From Bombyx mori (lineage: Eukaryota > Arthropoda > Insecta > Lepidoptera > Bombycidae): DNA of 64,000 bases. A program made the position numbers and the translations under genes. The notes beneath the pieces were generated by a model. That model did no database searches and had not been told where the DNA came from. It saw only the letters and a list, made by a program, of their open reading frames with translations. Location: the NCBI RefSeq assembly GCF_030269925.1, contig NC_085127.1:6331501-6395500 (forward strand). Direction: 5' to 3'. Shown here piece after piece: positions 30,612-42,291 of the stretch (the stretch's first letter is position 1; each line of letters opens with the position of its first letter).

Positions 30612-30840
30612 GTGGTAGGTCGTTTTGTGAGTCCACATGGGTAGGAACCATTACTCTGCCTATTTCTGCCGTGACGTTTAGGTTTGAAGGGTGGAACAGC
30701 CGTTGTATTGTAAAAACGGAGACCATAGAACTCATGTCTCAAGGTGGCGGCATTTATGTTGTTGATGTTTATGGGCTCCGGCAACCACTTAACACCAGGT
30801 GGGTCGAGAGCTCGTCCATCCATCTGAGCAATAAAAAGAA
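30612..30840 (+). mobile_element. Bm1 SINE, 5'-truncated
   Basis: GGTGGTAGG start, TATTTCTGCCGTGACG, GAAGGGTGG, GGCGGCATTTA and GAGCTCGTCCATCCATCTGA, then CAATAAAAA. Lacks a ~12-base segment after the CCGTGA. Confidence 0.88.
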
Positions 30841-31375
30841 GTAGGTAGTTTTTTTTATATACCTACACTGTTTACATATTTGTCTCGCATATTTTTGTTG
30901 TGATCACAAAAGTATTCCAAACTTTTATCCATAAGGAGACTTAAAGGGTTACTTGTACCGTTAAAAGTTTTTTCTTTCATCTGAACGATAACTGAGACGA
31001 ACTGATGCGTCTGATTATGTATATAATATGTATATAATGTACTATTTTATTTGTATCAAAATACAGTTTAGCTTCGTAAAAATATAGCACAAATTGAGTT
31101 GCTCTTATAAAGAGAAATAACATTTAAGGCTATTGCTTCACCACTATTTTTATATCTTTTTATATTTTAATATTGCAAAAATGCTTTTTATTATGTCTAA
31201 TGTTCTATCTAATGTTCTAATGTTTCAATAATCGAAATTCTATTTATGTCATCTAAAGAAGAATGTTATAAATAACATATTAACCTCTTTTAGGATTAAT
31301 CATATAGAGGTTACATGTATATATAGTATATCCTACACTATATGTTTAGTAAGAGAAACAAAACAACAAACATTA
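30841..31375. other. AT-rich unassigned sequence
   Basis: A short GTATATAATGTA repeat at 31018-31042 and a TCTAATGTTCTA repeat at 31196-31222. No gene. Confidence 0.35.
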
Positions 31376-31622
31376 CTGGTGGTAGGACCTCTTGTGAGTC
31401 CGCACGGATAGGTACCACCGCCCCGCCTATTTCTGCCGTGAAGCAGTAATGCGTTTCGATTTGAAGGGTGGGGCAGCCGTTGTGACTATACTGAGACCTT
31501 AGAACTATATCTCAAGGTGTGCGGCGCATTTACGTTGTAGATGTCTATGGGCTCCAGTAACCACTTAACACCAGGTGGGCTGTGAGCTCGTCCACACATC
31601 TAAGCAATAAAAAATAAAATAA
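31376..31622 (+). mobile_element. Bm1 SINE, 5'-truncated
   Basis: Nearly complete body from GGTGGTAGGACCTCTTGTGA to GAGCTCGTCCACACATCTAA plus A-rich tail. It shares diagnostic bases (CAAGGTGTGCGG, CACACATC) with the copies at 32.2 and 38.6 kb, suggesting one Bm1 subfamily. Confidence 0.93.
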
Positions 31623-32193
31623 AAAAAACATCGTTACGTAATATCATTGTCGAATTGAAAAATAAAAAAGAGTACTAAGTACAAAAATAATTATAGTAAT
31701 TTCATTTTAGAAAAGGCGTTACGAACGGCCAATATAAACAGCTATTTCTATTCAATAATGCTGAGGCTGCGACAGACATTTACGTAAGTACAAATTGAAA
31801 TTAAGTAAACACAATTTATTTTACTTCATTCTTTCAATGAAATAAAAGAAATGAGTGCTTTGATGGTAGGTATTTTTGAAAAAATAATATTATAATATTG
31901 GTTGAACATCGCAAAATGATTTCTTTAGATACTTAACGACATTAATACAAAGTGAAACATCAAAGTGAACCGCGAACTTAACGAGTCGAAATCTTAAACG
32001 TGTTCAAAGCGGTAGAAAGAAGTAAGACATAAAGATTTTCGTCAAGAAAATTCCTTGAAGTTCGGCGGCAAGATAAGATCAGAAGTGACGTTAAATTAAA
32101 TAATGATTGTAAAGGAACTTCAGATTTTTTTCTTACTATAATCTGACACACAGTCTCTAAGTCCACCTCGTGTTAAGTGGTTTTTATTTTTAT
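31623..32193. other. AT-rich unassigned sequence
   Basis: Ends with a duplicated CCACCTCGTGTTAAGTGG scrap of Bm1 at 32163. No gene seen. Confidence 0.35.
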
Positions 32194-32440
32194 TTTTTTT
32201 ATTGCTTATATGTGTGGACGAGCTCGCAGCCCACCTGGTGTTAAGTGGTTACTGGAGCCCATAGACATCTACAACGTAAATGCGCCACACACCTTGAGAT
32301 ATAGTTCTAAGGTCTCAGTATAGTCACAACGGCTGCCCCACCCTTCAAACCGAAACGCATTACTGCTTCACGGCAGAAATAGACGGGGCGGTGGTACCTA
32401 CCCGTGCGGACTCACAAGAGGTTCTACCACCAGTGGTTGC
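32194..32440 (-). mobile_element. Bm1 SINE, 5'-truncated
   Basis: T-rich tail, GTGTGGACGAGCTCGCAGCC, and on to CAAGAGGTTCTACCACCAGT. Same subfamily bases as 31376. Confidence 0.93.
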
Positions 32441-33185
32441 CGGGTTTAAAAAGCAATTACTGCTATTCACCTTAAAATATGAAGTCGAAGCTATGATTGC
32501 ATTACGGCTGACCCACTCTTCAAGCCCGAACACTCCACGGTCTGTCGTAGAATTAGGTGCGATGGTAATTAACAGTAATGGGAATTTCATTTTATTACAC
32601 GGTGTACATTTCTTTATCGCTGAGGTCGTTAGCACGTTCTAGTCAAATACGACTTTATCCGTGCTCTCTAAAGAAAATCGATGCCATAGTGATTTAAAAT
32701 CTGGCATAGTCCCATCACTCAATGGAGTATATAGAGCGATTTACCCATTAATAATATTTAAGTAAGTAATACCAAAATAACGTGGAGCGGATTTTAATCT
32801 ATAAAAAAAGTTTACAAAAGTCGATAAACTAGTGAAACGGTGCTTTATTTTGCTACGATCGCGGGTAGTGCAGTAGTAAAAAAACGAGATAGCGGAACTA
32901 TCTCAAGTTATTCTTCAGAGTGCTCTCATTGAATTCACACCGAAAAGCAAAGTAAACCTAAATCTTTACATTGACCCCAAATTCGTCAAAATAGTATTAA
33001 AACAAAAATATATAACATATAAACATATATATAACATATAAATACATAACATAGTTAATAATAAATAAAAACGATAATCCTATAAATACTGGTCCGTTTA
33101 TTAAAGCGTATTTGTAAAGTCCTTTACTTTCATTGATCCTAGATGCGTGTGAAAATTTAAAGTTAATCTTGAGGTCTGTAATAAT
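32441..33185. other. Unassigned sequence
   Basis: ORFs extending from the Bm1 copy into this DNA are chance readings. TATAACATATAAACATATAT repeats lie at 33010-33050. Confidence 0.35.
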
Positions 33186-33473
33186 GACAATAAAAATGAA
33201 ACCCGCAAAATTATAATTTGCGTAATTACTGGTGGTAGGACCTCTTGGGAGTTCACACGGGTAGGTACCACCACCCCGCCTATTTCCGCCGTGAAGCAGT
33301 AATGCGTTTCGGTTCGAAGGGTGGGGTAGCCGTTGTAACTATACTTGAGACCTTAGAACTTAAATCTCAAGGTGGGTGGCGCATTTACGTTGTAGATGTC
33401 TATGGGTTCCAGTAACCACTTAACATCAGGTGGGCTGTGAGCTCGTCCATCCATCTAAGCAATAAAAAAAATA
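33186..33473 (+). mobile_element. Bm1 SINE with part of its middle segment
   Basis: Starts upstream of the usual truncation with AAACCCGCAAAATTATAATT and TGCGTAATTACTGGTGGTAG, so it retains the linker between tRNA-like head and body. It runs to GAGCTCGTCCATCCATCTAA and an A-tail. Confidence 0.92.
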
Positions 33474-33784
33474 CATTGAAACATTCCGCAATTTACATAA
33501 AAAAATAAAAAAATACATACATACCAAACAAGTCAATAAAATCTTTAAAAAAACTGTGTTTTTTTTGTAGCATTTAACGAAACTATCATTAAACTGGTTA
33601 TGATGGTGGTGGATATTGTTTAATATGAAACAGTTCCTTGATTCATATGATTGTCATTTTGGCAATGTACAAGGTTGGGTCGAGAAAAGTAGCTATATAA
33701 GCAAGCAGTAAATTTCGTAGACATGTTAAGTATACACGCATTAGCATTGTGTTTAATTGTATGTGTAAATGTTGTAATAATATT
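33474..33784. other. AT-rich unassigned sequence
   Basis: No ORF or repeat recognised. Confidence 0.35.
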
Positions 33785-34055
33785 AATATAATAAATAAAT
33801 ATAAATATTTACTAACAATCACGCCACGTTAACTGGTCCCGTGATAAGTTCGTAAAGAACTTGTGTTACAGGTACCAGATAACGGAAATAAATGTAATAT
33901 TTTTATTATACACATACATATATTTAATATACAACCATAACCCTGGAAAAGACATTTATATTTATCATATAAATATCTTCCCTTGGCGGGATTCGAACCC
34001 GCGACCACCTTGTGTAGTGACCATGTCACTTACCACTACACCAGACGGCCGTTAT
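33785..34055 (-). mobile_element. tRNA-derived SINE with tRNA-like head
   Basis: On the minus strand from about 34053, the head reads CCGTCTGGTGTAGTGGTAAG (A-box region) and GGTTCGAATCCCGCC (perfect B box). An AT-rich body and a TACCTGTAACACAAGTTCTT segment follow. The tRNA fold around the anticodon is poor, so it is a SINE head, not a tRNA gene. Confidence 0.65.
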
Positions 34056-34403
34056 ATTATTATCTTGGTGCGTCTACGACACTACATATTTGGGTCATAA
34101 ACTGTTTAATGTTCGGGACCGACACTAAACGTCAGTTATTCAGTATAAACAGTAACAATAAATCAACGCCGAAACAATATGACGGCGCGTTGTAAAATTT
34201 AATCAATTTCATGTAACAAACACAGGTGCTTCTAAGCGTGAACAGCGAATAAATCTCTTTCGGGGGTAAATGTGCATAATTTACATTCGCGAAGAGAACA
34301 AAATTAATCCTTGATGTTCCGAGAACGCGGATGCTTAATAGCATGTATAAACTATGCACACTAGCTTTTTTTAACGAAATTAAAACTATTAACGCTTCCG
34401 TTA
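34056..34403. other. Unassigned sequence
   Basis: A 75-codon minus ORF (34132-34359) without recognisable features. Confidence 0.3.
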
Positions 34404-34928
34404 TCTATACTTATATACATTTATATACTTATACTTCTTATAATATTATAAAGCTGAAGAGTTTGTTTGTTTGAACGCGTTAATCTCAGGAACTACTGGT
34501 CCGATTTGAAGAATTCTTTCAGTGTTAGATAGTCCATTTATTGAGGAAGGTTATAGGCTATATAACATCACGCTAAGACCAATGCAAGCGGAGCACCAAT
34601 AAAGAATGTTTCAAAATCAGGGATCTTTTCCCTTTTGAGACCTTCCACTGCGTGCGCTGCAGAAACGGTTAAGGTTTGGCTAAAATAATGTATGACAGAA
34701 TTATTCCCCTCTAAAAGATCTAAGAAAAAGTTCGCGACAGCATATGTCTATATGTTAAAGTTGGCTCACTATAAGGTTTTTTATGCTAACTAAATTTGTT
34801 TTAAAATAAAGCATTACTTGTGAAGGTGTTTTTATAAAGACGATATTACGTAAATGAAGAGGTGGGTAAAATTTAGCGTTATGCCAAACTAACTATTTCA
34901 CGCAGACGAAGTCACGGGCAAAAGCTAG
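34404..34928 (+). mobile_element. Non-autonomous Helitron-like element, longer form
   Basis: TCTATACTTATATACATTTA start after an A, TATTATAAAGCTGAAGAGTT, GAACTACTGGTCCGATTTGA, and the end GTCACGGGCAAAAGCTAG before a T. Shares 5' architecture with 15477 but has a different 3' half. Confidence 0.65.
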
Positions 34929-35556
34929 TAAAATATAAGCAGTAGTTAAAGTGAATAAGCGTTTTAATTTGGTACTGTTGTAATCTAATTATGCCCGGCC
35001 GTACCAGTATTAGGACTTACGTCCCAAATTAATTTTAAACTAAATTTTTGACTACAAAATAAGCACGTATTTGGAACATTTGATCACCAAATTCGGAAAT
35101 CGAGGCACTGCATGCTTATGTCATACAGCTTATTCTATTAATAAGTTAGATAACTTTATAATGTATGTGTAAGAGCTATCGTCAGGATTATGACGTAAGC
35201 AAACATGACAGTTTTGCTCTCGCGAACGCTAACGATCCCATTTCGCGATTTTGCGAACATAATATTATAGATACCGGAAACGTGATTGAAATTTTTGACA
35301 AGGGTCAATGTTAATGACTTTCAGAACACAATCTCGATGTTCGAAACGTTGAAGTGTTGTTGCGAGTCATTATAAAAATCTTTGTACCGGTGTTTAATTT
35401 TGAGTTTTTATGAGCACGTTTTAGGTTAGCGTTGAGAACGTTTTAGGCGGTAGACATGGAAATAAATCTGAATCATGGTTGTCTTATATCACCAATGACG
35501 TCATAGTTGAATCGTCTTCCGGAAACGTCAATGCATCGTAGTGATGCGACCCTCTG
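34929..35556. other. Unassigned sequence
   Basis: Mixed composition with no recognised repeat or ORF. Confidence 0.35.
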
Positions 35557-35743
35557 TTCTCACTGAGTTTTTCGCCGGATCTTCTCACTGGGTCGCGTTT
35601 CCGATCCGGTAGTAGATTCTGCGAAGCACTGCTCTTGCTAACGTCAGTGTTAGCAACTCTCCCGGCTTGATCCCCGTAAGCTCACCTACACGTCAAGGAG
35701 AAGCTGAAATAGCCTCTCAAGGCTATCATAGGAAGGAAAAAAG
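35557..35743 (+). mobile_element. L1Bm/BMC1-type LINE 3' UTR copy
   Basis: CACTGAGTTTTTCGCCGGAT, GGTCGCGTTTCCGATCCGGT, the ATAGCCTCTCAAGGCTAT hairpin and a short A-tail. Truncated at the first 3' UTR hairpin, like the 21423 copy. Confidence 0.92.
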
Positions 35744-36348
35744 ACCACCTGTTCTGGAACACATAGAGCCACCGTAGATTACATTCCCTACTTTTACAGT
35801 ATTTTTTTGATAACTGCCCTTATGTTAGAGGTCAGAAAATAGGTTGAATTCAACAACAAGCCTTTTGTATTATAGCTAACTTATTGTAGAATCTTTTTTT
35901 TTATTCGACAAAGCATAACGTAATACCAATTTGTAGAAGAAAATCAATTTAAACTTTAGATGCTTTTTCAAAAAGCATTCTCAAAAACTTGTCGCGACTA
36001 AAATTAAACTAGCCTCATGGGATATTACGTTTTGCCTGAAATAATAATGCTTTCACATACGTAAAAAAATATTTAAATCCACAAACAATACCATTAATGC
36101 ATGACTTGAATACGTGTGAACAATAGAAACAGCGGTAAGACAAGGGTCTCATTACATTGGCCAGAAAGCACTTAAAACGTTTGCTGCGTAACAGCGCCTC
36201 AGGGAGTTGCGTTCTCACATTGTTTAGATGATGACCCGCAGTTTGACTCAAACAAACACGAGTACCAATGTTAATAAATTGAGCTTGGCGCTCTGAGGGT
36301 ATTTCGGCCGCTAATTCGCTCATTTATGCTGTTACAATGGAATAGTGA
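35744..36348. other. Unassigned sequence
   Basis: A 102-codon minus-strand ORF (36015-36323) shows no domain that I recognise and no neighbouring exon signals. Confidence 0.35.
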
Positions 36349-36630
36349 TCTATACGTATATATATAAAAATGAATTGCTGTTTGTTAGTCTCGCTAAAAC
36401 TCGAGAACGGCTGGACCGGTTTGGCTAATTTTGTTCTTGAATTGTTTGTGGAAGTCCAGAGAAAGTTTAAAAGGTAGATAAATATGAAAATGCTCGGAAT
36501 TAAATAAAAAAAAACAATTTTGTTTTTCCTTTGATGTGTCCCCCGTCGGATCGATTCCTTTTGTTTGTTTTAAGTTTATTTTATACAAAGGTTTAGGTTT
36601 AGGCATTACGAAGTCTGCTGGGTCAGCTAG
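36349..36630 (+). mobile_element. Short non-autonomous Helitron-like element
   Basis: Same family as 30036. TCTATACGTATATATATAAA start between A and T, and GCTGGGTCAGCTAG end before T. A clean A|T target without duplication is visible. Confidence 0.8.
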
Positions 36631-37297
36631 TCTTTGATAAATATTCCACAGTATTATAGGGATCACGCTTATAACGAGTAATAATTCGATGTGTTGTGTA
36701 ACGAATTAGGTATACTAAAAAATCAAGCGAATTTTTTTTTGGTTGATATATTAGTATTGGTAATATGATGAGTTGCAAAATAATGCTTTTGTCGTTCAAT
36801 CGGTTGAGCTAAATAAAAAGATCTTTTTTTATTGGTGCTTAGTTAAAGTATGTAATTTTTCAAATAAGCCTGGCTTTTTAAAAATCCTACTTGAGTTGTA
36901 AAGAAAAACGTGACTCGAATTTATTGATTTCTTTTTAAAAAAACGAAAGTACTGTTTCTTTTAACCGATTTCAAAAAAAGGAATAGTTTCTCAATTCCAC
37001 TGTGTTTTTTATGTTTGTTACTTCAGAACTTTTTTAGCTGAAACGATTTTGATGATGGTGAATGAATAATTGGAATCTTTTTAGAATCTTGGTGATACTA
37101 AAAGGTTAGCGAAAACTATATTTTACTAGTGGCTCCTTAAACGAGTTTAAGGAATCCTTAAACTTCGGTGCGAACGAGTATTAACGTCCTTTTTATAGTG
37201 AAATCGTGATCCCCTTTCCTGCTAAAGTATTTGTAAAATAAGAGAAATACTTCTTTAATAATAGTAACAGTACCAATGTTAGCATCGAGTGCGTGTT
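36631..37297. other. AT-rich unassigned sequence
   Basis: No recognised feature. Confidence 0.35.
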
Positions 37298-37556
37298 TTT
37301 TTTTCCCCCTAGCTATTGCTAGTAGCCTCAAGAGGTTATGCTAGATTGTCCGGACGTTTAGGTGAGCTTACGGTACTCAGCCTGGAAACTTTGCTAACAC
37401 TAGCCCTAACAAGAGGCTTCGCTGAATTTACCACCACTTCGGAATCATGACCCATAGAAAATATTCGAACCCTTCGTCACATTGGACGAGAACAGTGACC
37501 GGTGCTTGGAGTGCCTAAAAGCACCGATAGTGGATCTGGAGGATCTGAAGTGACGT
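37298..37556 (-). mobile_element. L1Bm/BMC1-type LINE 3' end
   Basis: T-run, AGCCTCAAGAGGTTATGCTA-type hairpin region, and a degraded 3' UTR into the ORF2 end (AACCCTTCGTC, GGTGCTTGG). Diverged, so older than the 28 kb copy. Confidence 0.8.
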
Positions 37557-37649
37557 GGAGTGCGTGTGCATAATTCTCCATAGTAGTTTTTTTATGGATG
37601 GAGAGAGAGCTCCATTCTTACTCAGAAAGAACTCCGAACTCTTAGCTCG

Positions 37650-37907
37650 GAATTACTGGTAGTAGGACGACTTGTAAGTCCGCACGGGTAGGTACCACCA
37701 CCCTGCCTATTTCTGCCGTGAAGCAGTCATGCGTTTCAGTTTGAAAGGCAGGGCAACCGTTGTACTCTACTGTTAAAAACCTGGGACACCATGACCTCAT
37801 GTCTCAAGGTAGGTGGCGGCATTTACGTTGCAGATGTCTATGGGCTCCGATAACCACTTAACTCCAGGTGGGCCGTGAGCTCGTCCACCCGTCTAATTAT
37901 AAAAACA
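37650..37907 (+). mobile_element. Bm1 SINE, 5'-truncated
   Basis: GGTAGTAGGACGACTTGTAA to GAGCTCGTCCACCCGTCTAA. Carries CTGTTAAAAACCTGGGACAC in the middle, unlike most copies. Confidence 0.88.
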
Positions 37908-37931
37908 TAAAAAAGGATTACGGGGTAAAAA

Positions 37932-38095
37932 AATTTTTTTAATGCTTAGATGGGTGGACTAGCTTACAGCCCACCTGGTGTTAAGTGGTTACTGGAGCTA
38001 ATATACATGTACAACGTAAATGTGCCACCTACCTTAAGATATAAGTTCTAAGGTCAGTATAGTTCAGTATAGTTACAACGGCTGCCTCGCCCTAT
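37932..38095 (-). mobile_element. Bm1 SINE fragment, tail-to-tail with 37650
   Basis: T-run, GATGGGTGGACTAGCTTACA and CACCTGGTGTTAAGTGG, ending at GGCTGCCTCGCCCT. Lies 25 bp after the opposite-strand copy. Confidence 0.88.
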
Positions 38096-38500
38096 GTATC
38101 TAATAGCATCTGTCGTGACTGATGATCCAGCACGAAATTTCATTGTGGCATAAATTGACAGGATAGCGTTATATGCCACACCCATTCGCCCCTCCAAGTC
38201 CCTTTAATATCATTTAACGGAAATACCCAAAGGATTCAAAGCAACACAAATCTGACATAATGCTAGAGACAGCTGCAAAATAACTTCTCCGTTTGTAGTG
38301 TATCTGTGCAAGACAAGCCGCGCTTCAAGAACCCGCCTCAGGTGCGAGGAAAGTCCGATTGCGGCCGCTTTGACCAGCCAAGCTAGGAATGAGCTCACAG
38401 CTGGCTGACTCAATGTAATGTTACACTACGATGGTTCTTATTAAAATAGTTTATGGACTTACATAGCTTCCGGGTCGAATGAAAGACGACCGAGTTTGCA
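38096..38500. other. Unassigned sequence
   Basis: A 67-codon minus ORF (38210-38413) with no recognisable motif. Confidence 0.3.
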
Positions 38501-38612
38501 CATGACTGCTAAGTTTTAGTTTCGATAGTACATCACATCGGCTGTCTTATCTTTCAAAACAAAACGCATTACTGGTTCACGTCAGCAATAGACAGGATGT
38601 TGGTGCCTGTGC
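38501..38612 (-). mobile_element. Degenerate Bm1 SINE fragment
   Basis: TCGGCTGTCTTATCTTTCAA, AAACGCATTACTGGTTCACG and ATAGACAGGATGTTGGTGCC correspond to the Bm1 body on the minus strand with many substitutions. Confidence 0.7.
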
Positions 38613-38627
38613 CGCCTTATTTACTTA

Positions 38628-38886
38628 TTACTGGTGGTAGGACCTCTTGTGAGTCCGCACGGGTAGGTACCACCGCCCCGCCTATTTCTGCCGTGAAGCA
38701 GTAATGCGTTTCGGTTTGAAGGGTGGGGCAGCCGTTGTGACTATACTGAGACCTTAGAACTATATCTCAAGGTGTGTGGCGCATTTACGTTGTAGGTGTC
38801 TATGGGCTCCAGTAACCACTTAACACCAGGTGGGCTGTGAGCTCGTCCACACATCTAAGCAATAAAAAAAAAAAAAAAAAAAAAAA
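38628..38886 (+). mobile_element. Bm1 SINE, 5'-truncated
   Basis: Near-perfect body with a long A-tail (38867-38886), suggesting a recent insertion. Belongs to the CACACATC subfamily seen at 31376. Confidence 0.93.
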
Positions 38887-38984
38887 CTTACAAGACTCCT
38901 TACTAAAACTATTTCGCTTAATATTGATTTGTCTCTTTGGTCTATTTTTGTCGCGAAGCAATGGTGTACGTCGATTTGTAAGAT

Positions 38985-39516
38985 AAAAAAGATGTGTGAT
39001 GTCGTGGGACACTGGATAGGAACGAAGTTCCTTATTACAAAAATATTAATTTTAAGTTCTATTTTAAAGAAAATAATTATTCGGGTATACATTTTTTATT
39101 ATGATGTTTGTATTGATATTAATTTTGATAAAAATTAAAAAAAACTACTTTACAAAGTTACCAACTTTATTTTATTCACAATGATAATAATTATTACGCG
39201 TCCGAGATATCTGCATTAGGGATAATCGCATGCGCAAGGATCAACCACTCTGCAGTGCCATGGAGCAGCCTCGCCCTGGGGGAACTGCCTGCATGATCAT
39301 GATATTCCCTACGCCAGGTAAGTCAGATTAAGCATGAGAAATACGAGAAGGTCTATCAACTGTGTAACATCTCGTCACCGTGATTCAGGAATTGTTGAAT
39401 TTACGTGCAGCGACATCTGTTGATAACAAACTAAATAGAAAAAATCTTACGTTACGGACGTTTTTTCCGGGTTAGGGTACCCCTTCGCATCGCCCCATAA
39501 GGAATTTCGTTCCAAA
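38985..39516 (+). mobile_element. Unassigned GGAACGAAGTTCC-type repeat, copy C (long form)
   Basis: Has the shared 5' segment (GATGTGTGATGTCGTGGGAC, GGAACGAAGTTCC) and 3' segment (ATCTTACGTTACGGACGTTT ... GGAATTTCGTTCC). The 208-bp block that stands alone at 1195 is in the middle (39234-39440). The 39056-39180 portion matches copy D. Confidence 0.75.
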
Positions 39517-39853
39517 AACGACTACCCAGAAAAATTGCAATTGACCCGTGTGGGCTCATGAAACGATCTGCCATCCGAAAAAAGAAGGTCGGATTAATTG
39601 TTTTATTGTGATATTGTTTATAGTAATTGTCATTAGAGAGCTTGGTTTTGAATCCTCCGGGATTATAAATGGAATTAATAAATTACCTGATATATGTCCC
39701 GACAGGTTCGTAATGTCGATAGGCTTAATACCTACTCGTTTAAATTGATTGTCGATGTAAGTTTAATGGGCTGTATAGATTTATTATCAAAATTAGTTCG
39801 CATTCCATTAGTTTAATGTTTTATATAATTAATATTTCTAATTCAAAATGAAT
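39517..39853. other. Unassigned sequence
   Basis: A 66-codon ORF (39548-39748) without recognisable features. Confidence 0.3.
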
Positions 39854-40092
39854 CTGGTAGGACCTCTTGTGAGTCCACACGGGTAGGTACTACCACTCTG
39901 CCTATTTATGCCGTGATGCAGTAATGCGTTTCGGTTTGAAGGGTGGGGCAGCCGTTGTAACTATACTTGAGACCTTAGAGCTTATATCTGAAGGTAGGTG
40001 GCGCATTTACGTTGTAGATGTCTATGGGCTCCAATGACCACTTAACACCAGGTGGGCTGTGAGCTCATCCACCTACCTAAGCAATAAAAAAA
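39854..40092 (+). mobile_element. Bm1 SINE, 5'-truncated
   Basis: GGTAGGACCTCTTGTGAGTC to GAGCTCATCCACCTACCTAA and an A-tail. Confidence 0.92.
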
Positions 40093-40531
40093 AACTGAAT
40101 TTTATTATTCACATTCACGCACCAGTGCGAAAGTGTTATGAAAAATAAGCATGTTTCTTTCTGATGTTTCTTTTTTATAGCAGATGAAAACAATAAAAAG
40201 TCTGGATATAAGAATATGATAACCGATACTATTTCCATATTATTATGCAGTGTTTGAACAGAAATGACTTTCTATAAATATAATAAAGCAGTAATTAATT
40301 AACTTTAGTTAAACATAAATAAAATTATTTTTTTCGGTTTAATCTCGCTTTTTTATTGTCATTATATTGTTCTCGATGTCCTAAGTACTTTATATTTATA
40401 CTAACTACCGTATGTTTATCTACAAAAGTCTAATACTCGTATAGTCATCGCCACAGTCACGAAAACTGGTCAAGATTAAATCGTAAAACTAGTTTTAATT
40501 ATATCTACGACCCGCGATCGAAGAAAATATA
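40093..40531. other. AT-rich unassigned sequence
   Basis: No recognised feature; ends with TATA, the apparent target duplication of the next element. Confidence 0.4.
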
Positions 40532-41293
40532 GTAAGCGGCACGTAAGTTGGCAAGGTTTTGGTGTAGTGGGGGTAATGTCGCGCATAGTGCACATTGCAA
40601 CAAAAAAATGGTCACTTTTATTCCCCGCATATAATTTAATTTATTTTTATTTAATTTTTTATTTGCCATAATTTGTTTTTAAGACTGTCTTTAGAAGAAA
40701 GTTAAAGAAAAGAGAGGAATTCGTGAAGTGTATTAGGTGTTATAAATAAAATACAATTAAAAGTTAAGAAGTTTATTTAAAAAAATATACTTAATATTTA
40801 AAATTATGTGTCGCCGTCGTCACTATCATTCACTAATAGTGCTACCCCTTGGATTAAATTTATGGTAGCACCTGAGCCGGTGGAAGGAGTTGGCTCCTCA
40901 TCGTTGACATAACGAAGAGTCGCTGTCGTCACTGGCGTAAATAATAAAACGCTCAGTGACTGAATCGACTATATGTTCATTGGTATTTGGTCCTGGCATT
41001 GCAAACAAATTTAAAAGAGTAACACTCGTAACAAAAACTAAATTTAAAACAATAATAACAACTCGTAACAAACACTCAATATAAACAAAGGGTTCCTACA
41101 ATTTAGTAGGCGCATGTGTAATCAGGAGCGAACGGAACGTGGACGCGGTGCGGGAGGGGAGGGTCGACTGACTCACCAATCGCGCGCTCGGAACGGTGCT
41201 ACGTCTTTCCCCGCGTCCCGCTTGACAACCAAAGAGACCTAAAAAACGACTTCTGCGCATCTAACGACACTTGCCAAGTTACGTGCCGGGGAC
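40532..41293 (-). mobile_element. Unassigned DNA-transposon-like element with 24-bp terminal inverted repeats
   Basis: The left end GTAAGCGGCACGTAAGTTGG and the inverted right end GTCCCCGGCACGTAACTTGG (both continuing CAAG) match at about 20 of 24 positions. They are flanked by TATA on both sides (40528-40531 and 41294-41297). The 762-bp interior has an AT-rich left half with a small minus-strand coding relic. The right part (41130-41230) is GC-rich, CpG-containing and could be a promoter for that relic. No transposase core is seen. Superfamily not recognised. Confidence 0.65.
40804..40999 (-). pseudogene. Small acidic ORF relic with one frame change
   Basis: From ATG at 40999 (minus), 33 codons (MPGPNTNEHIVDSVTERF, then YASDDSDSSLCQR) reach a stop at 40898-40900. 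Shifting one base continues as DEEPTPSTGSGATINLIQGV and LLVNDSDDGDT to a TAA at 40804. The joined composition is acidic, with SDDSDSS and NDSDDGDT motifs near each end. It may be a short exon of an element-encoded protein. No family is recognised. Confidence 0.35.
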
Positions 41294-42291
41294 TATACTT
41301 ACTATTAATAAATTAAATTTATTATTATGTACTTACTTTATTGTTATATATTTACGGTTGAAAACGAAATGAAAGCCAGGTACGGCTTGTCCGACTAATC
41401 CGAGTGTTCGCAGAAGAAGAAAAGGACGAGGGTCGTTTCCGAGCTACCTTCCCTGATAATTAAGAATTGTTAACCGCATCGCTACTGAATCCACGATGAC
41501 GTAATATCAAGTCACCAATAATTGCGTCAAAGAATAAAAGTCTAATCTTTAATCTAATAAAGAAGAACCAATTAGAAAACCGAAGGAAGCTACGTTTTGT
41601 AAAAAAAAAAAAACTAGTCTTTTTGTTCAACATAAGTTTTCCCGTAACAGAGAATACTCCAAACAAATATATGAAAACAAGATTAGAAACGAGTTCAAAT
41701 AAAGTTACAGAAAAAATACGTTTTGAATTCAATGAACGATATTCGATACAACGGAACACGGTCAGCATCTCAATATTCAAGCCCATTCTTTCATAAAACA
41801 CCCGTCTTTATCTATGCACATACATTATTATCGACCATCGGGAGCCTTATACGAACAACGTTTTCACTTCGAACAGAAAATAAGTTTCCATAGAGGAGGT
41901 CACTATACGGGTGTGAAACTATCCGGAGTCTCTCTAGAGGAAAACTATAGCCTTTTATAACGCCGCCTATACGAGATCCGGACACCGGGGAGTAAGGTGG
42001 AAAAATGTTTTCTTATCTTCTTTTATTCCCGAGTGTACTTTTTGGAAGCATAACAGATTGCGGAACTGTTCTGTTTTTTGGTTAAAAAAAAAAAAAAAAA
42101 ATACAACGCTGTATCATTTTCGGTCGTATGTCATCCGAGTTTTGTGGGACGGACAAGTGTTTATACGCTTTAAGGGTTCGGCAGGAAACAGTTTTGCTTA
42201 GGTCGTATTGACTTATTAGGGGGAATGCGGTTGTTCTTTTCGTGAACAGAAAACGAGATGTTTATTTATGGAAATAAGTGGTGGAGAAAAA
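41294..42291. other. Unassigned sequence
   Basis: A 113-codon minus-strand ORF (41460-41801) is Phe/Leu-rich with no domain recognised. A long A-run lies at about 42085-42101. Confidence 0.3.

Noticed and set aside
32360..32642. ORFs of 83-91 codons on both strands
   Set aside because: They read across a Bm1 SINE into neighbouring DNA; no conserved protein.
33983..34053. Possible tRNA gene on the minus strand
   Set aside because: Perfect GGTTCGAATCC box B but no convincing anticodon stem, and a repeat body is attached downstream.
36015..36323. 102-codon minus-strand ORF as a candidate host gene
   Set aside because: No domain, no adjacent exon or promoter signal, and average AT-rich composition.
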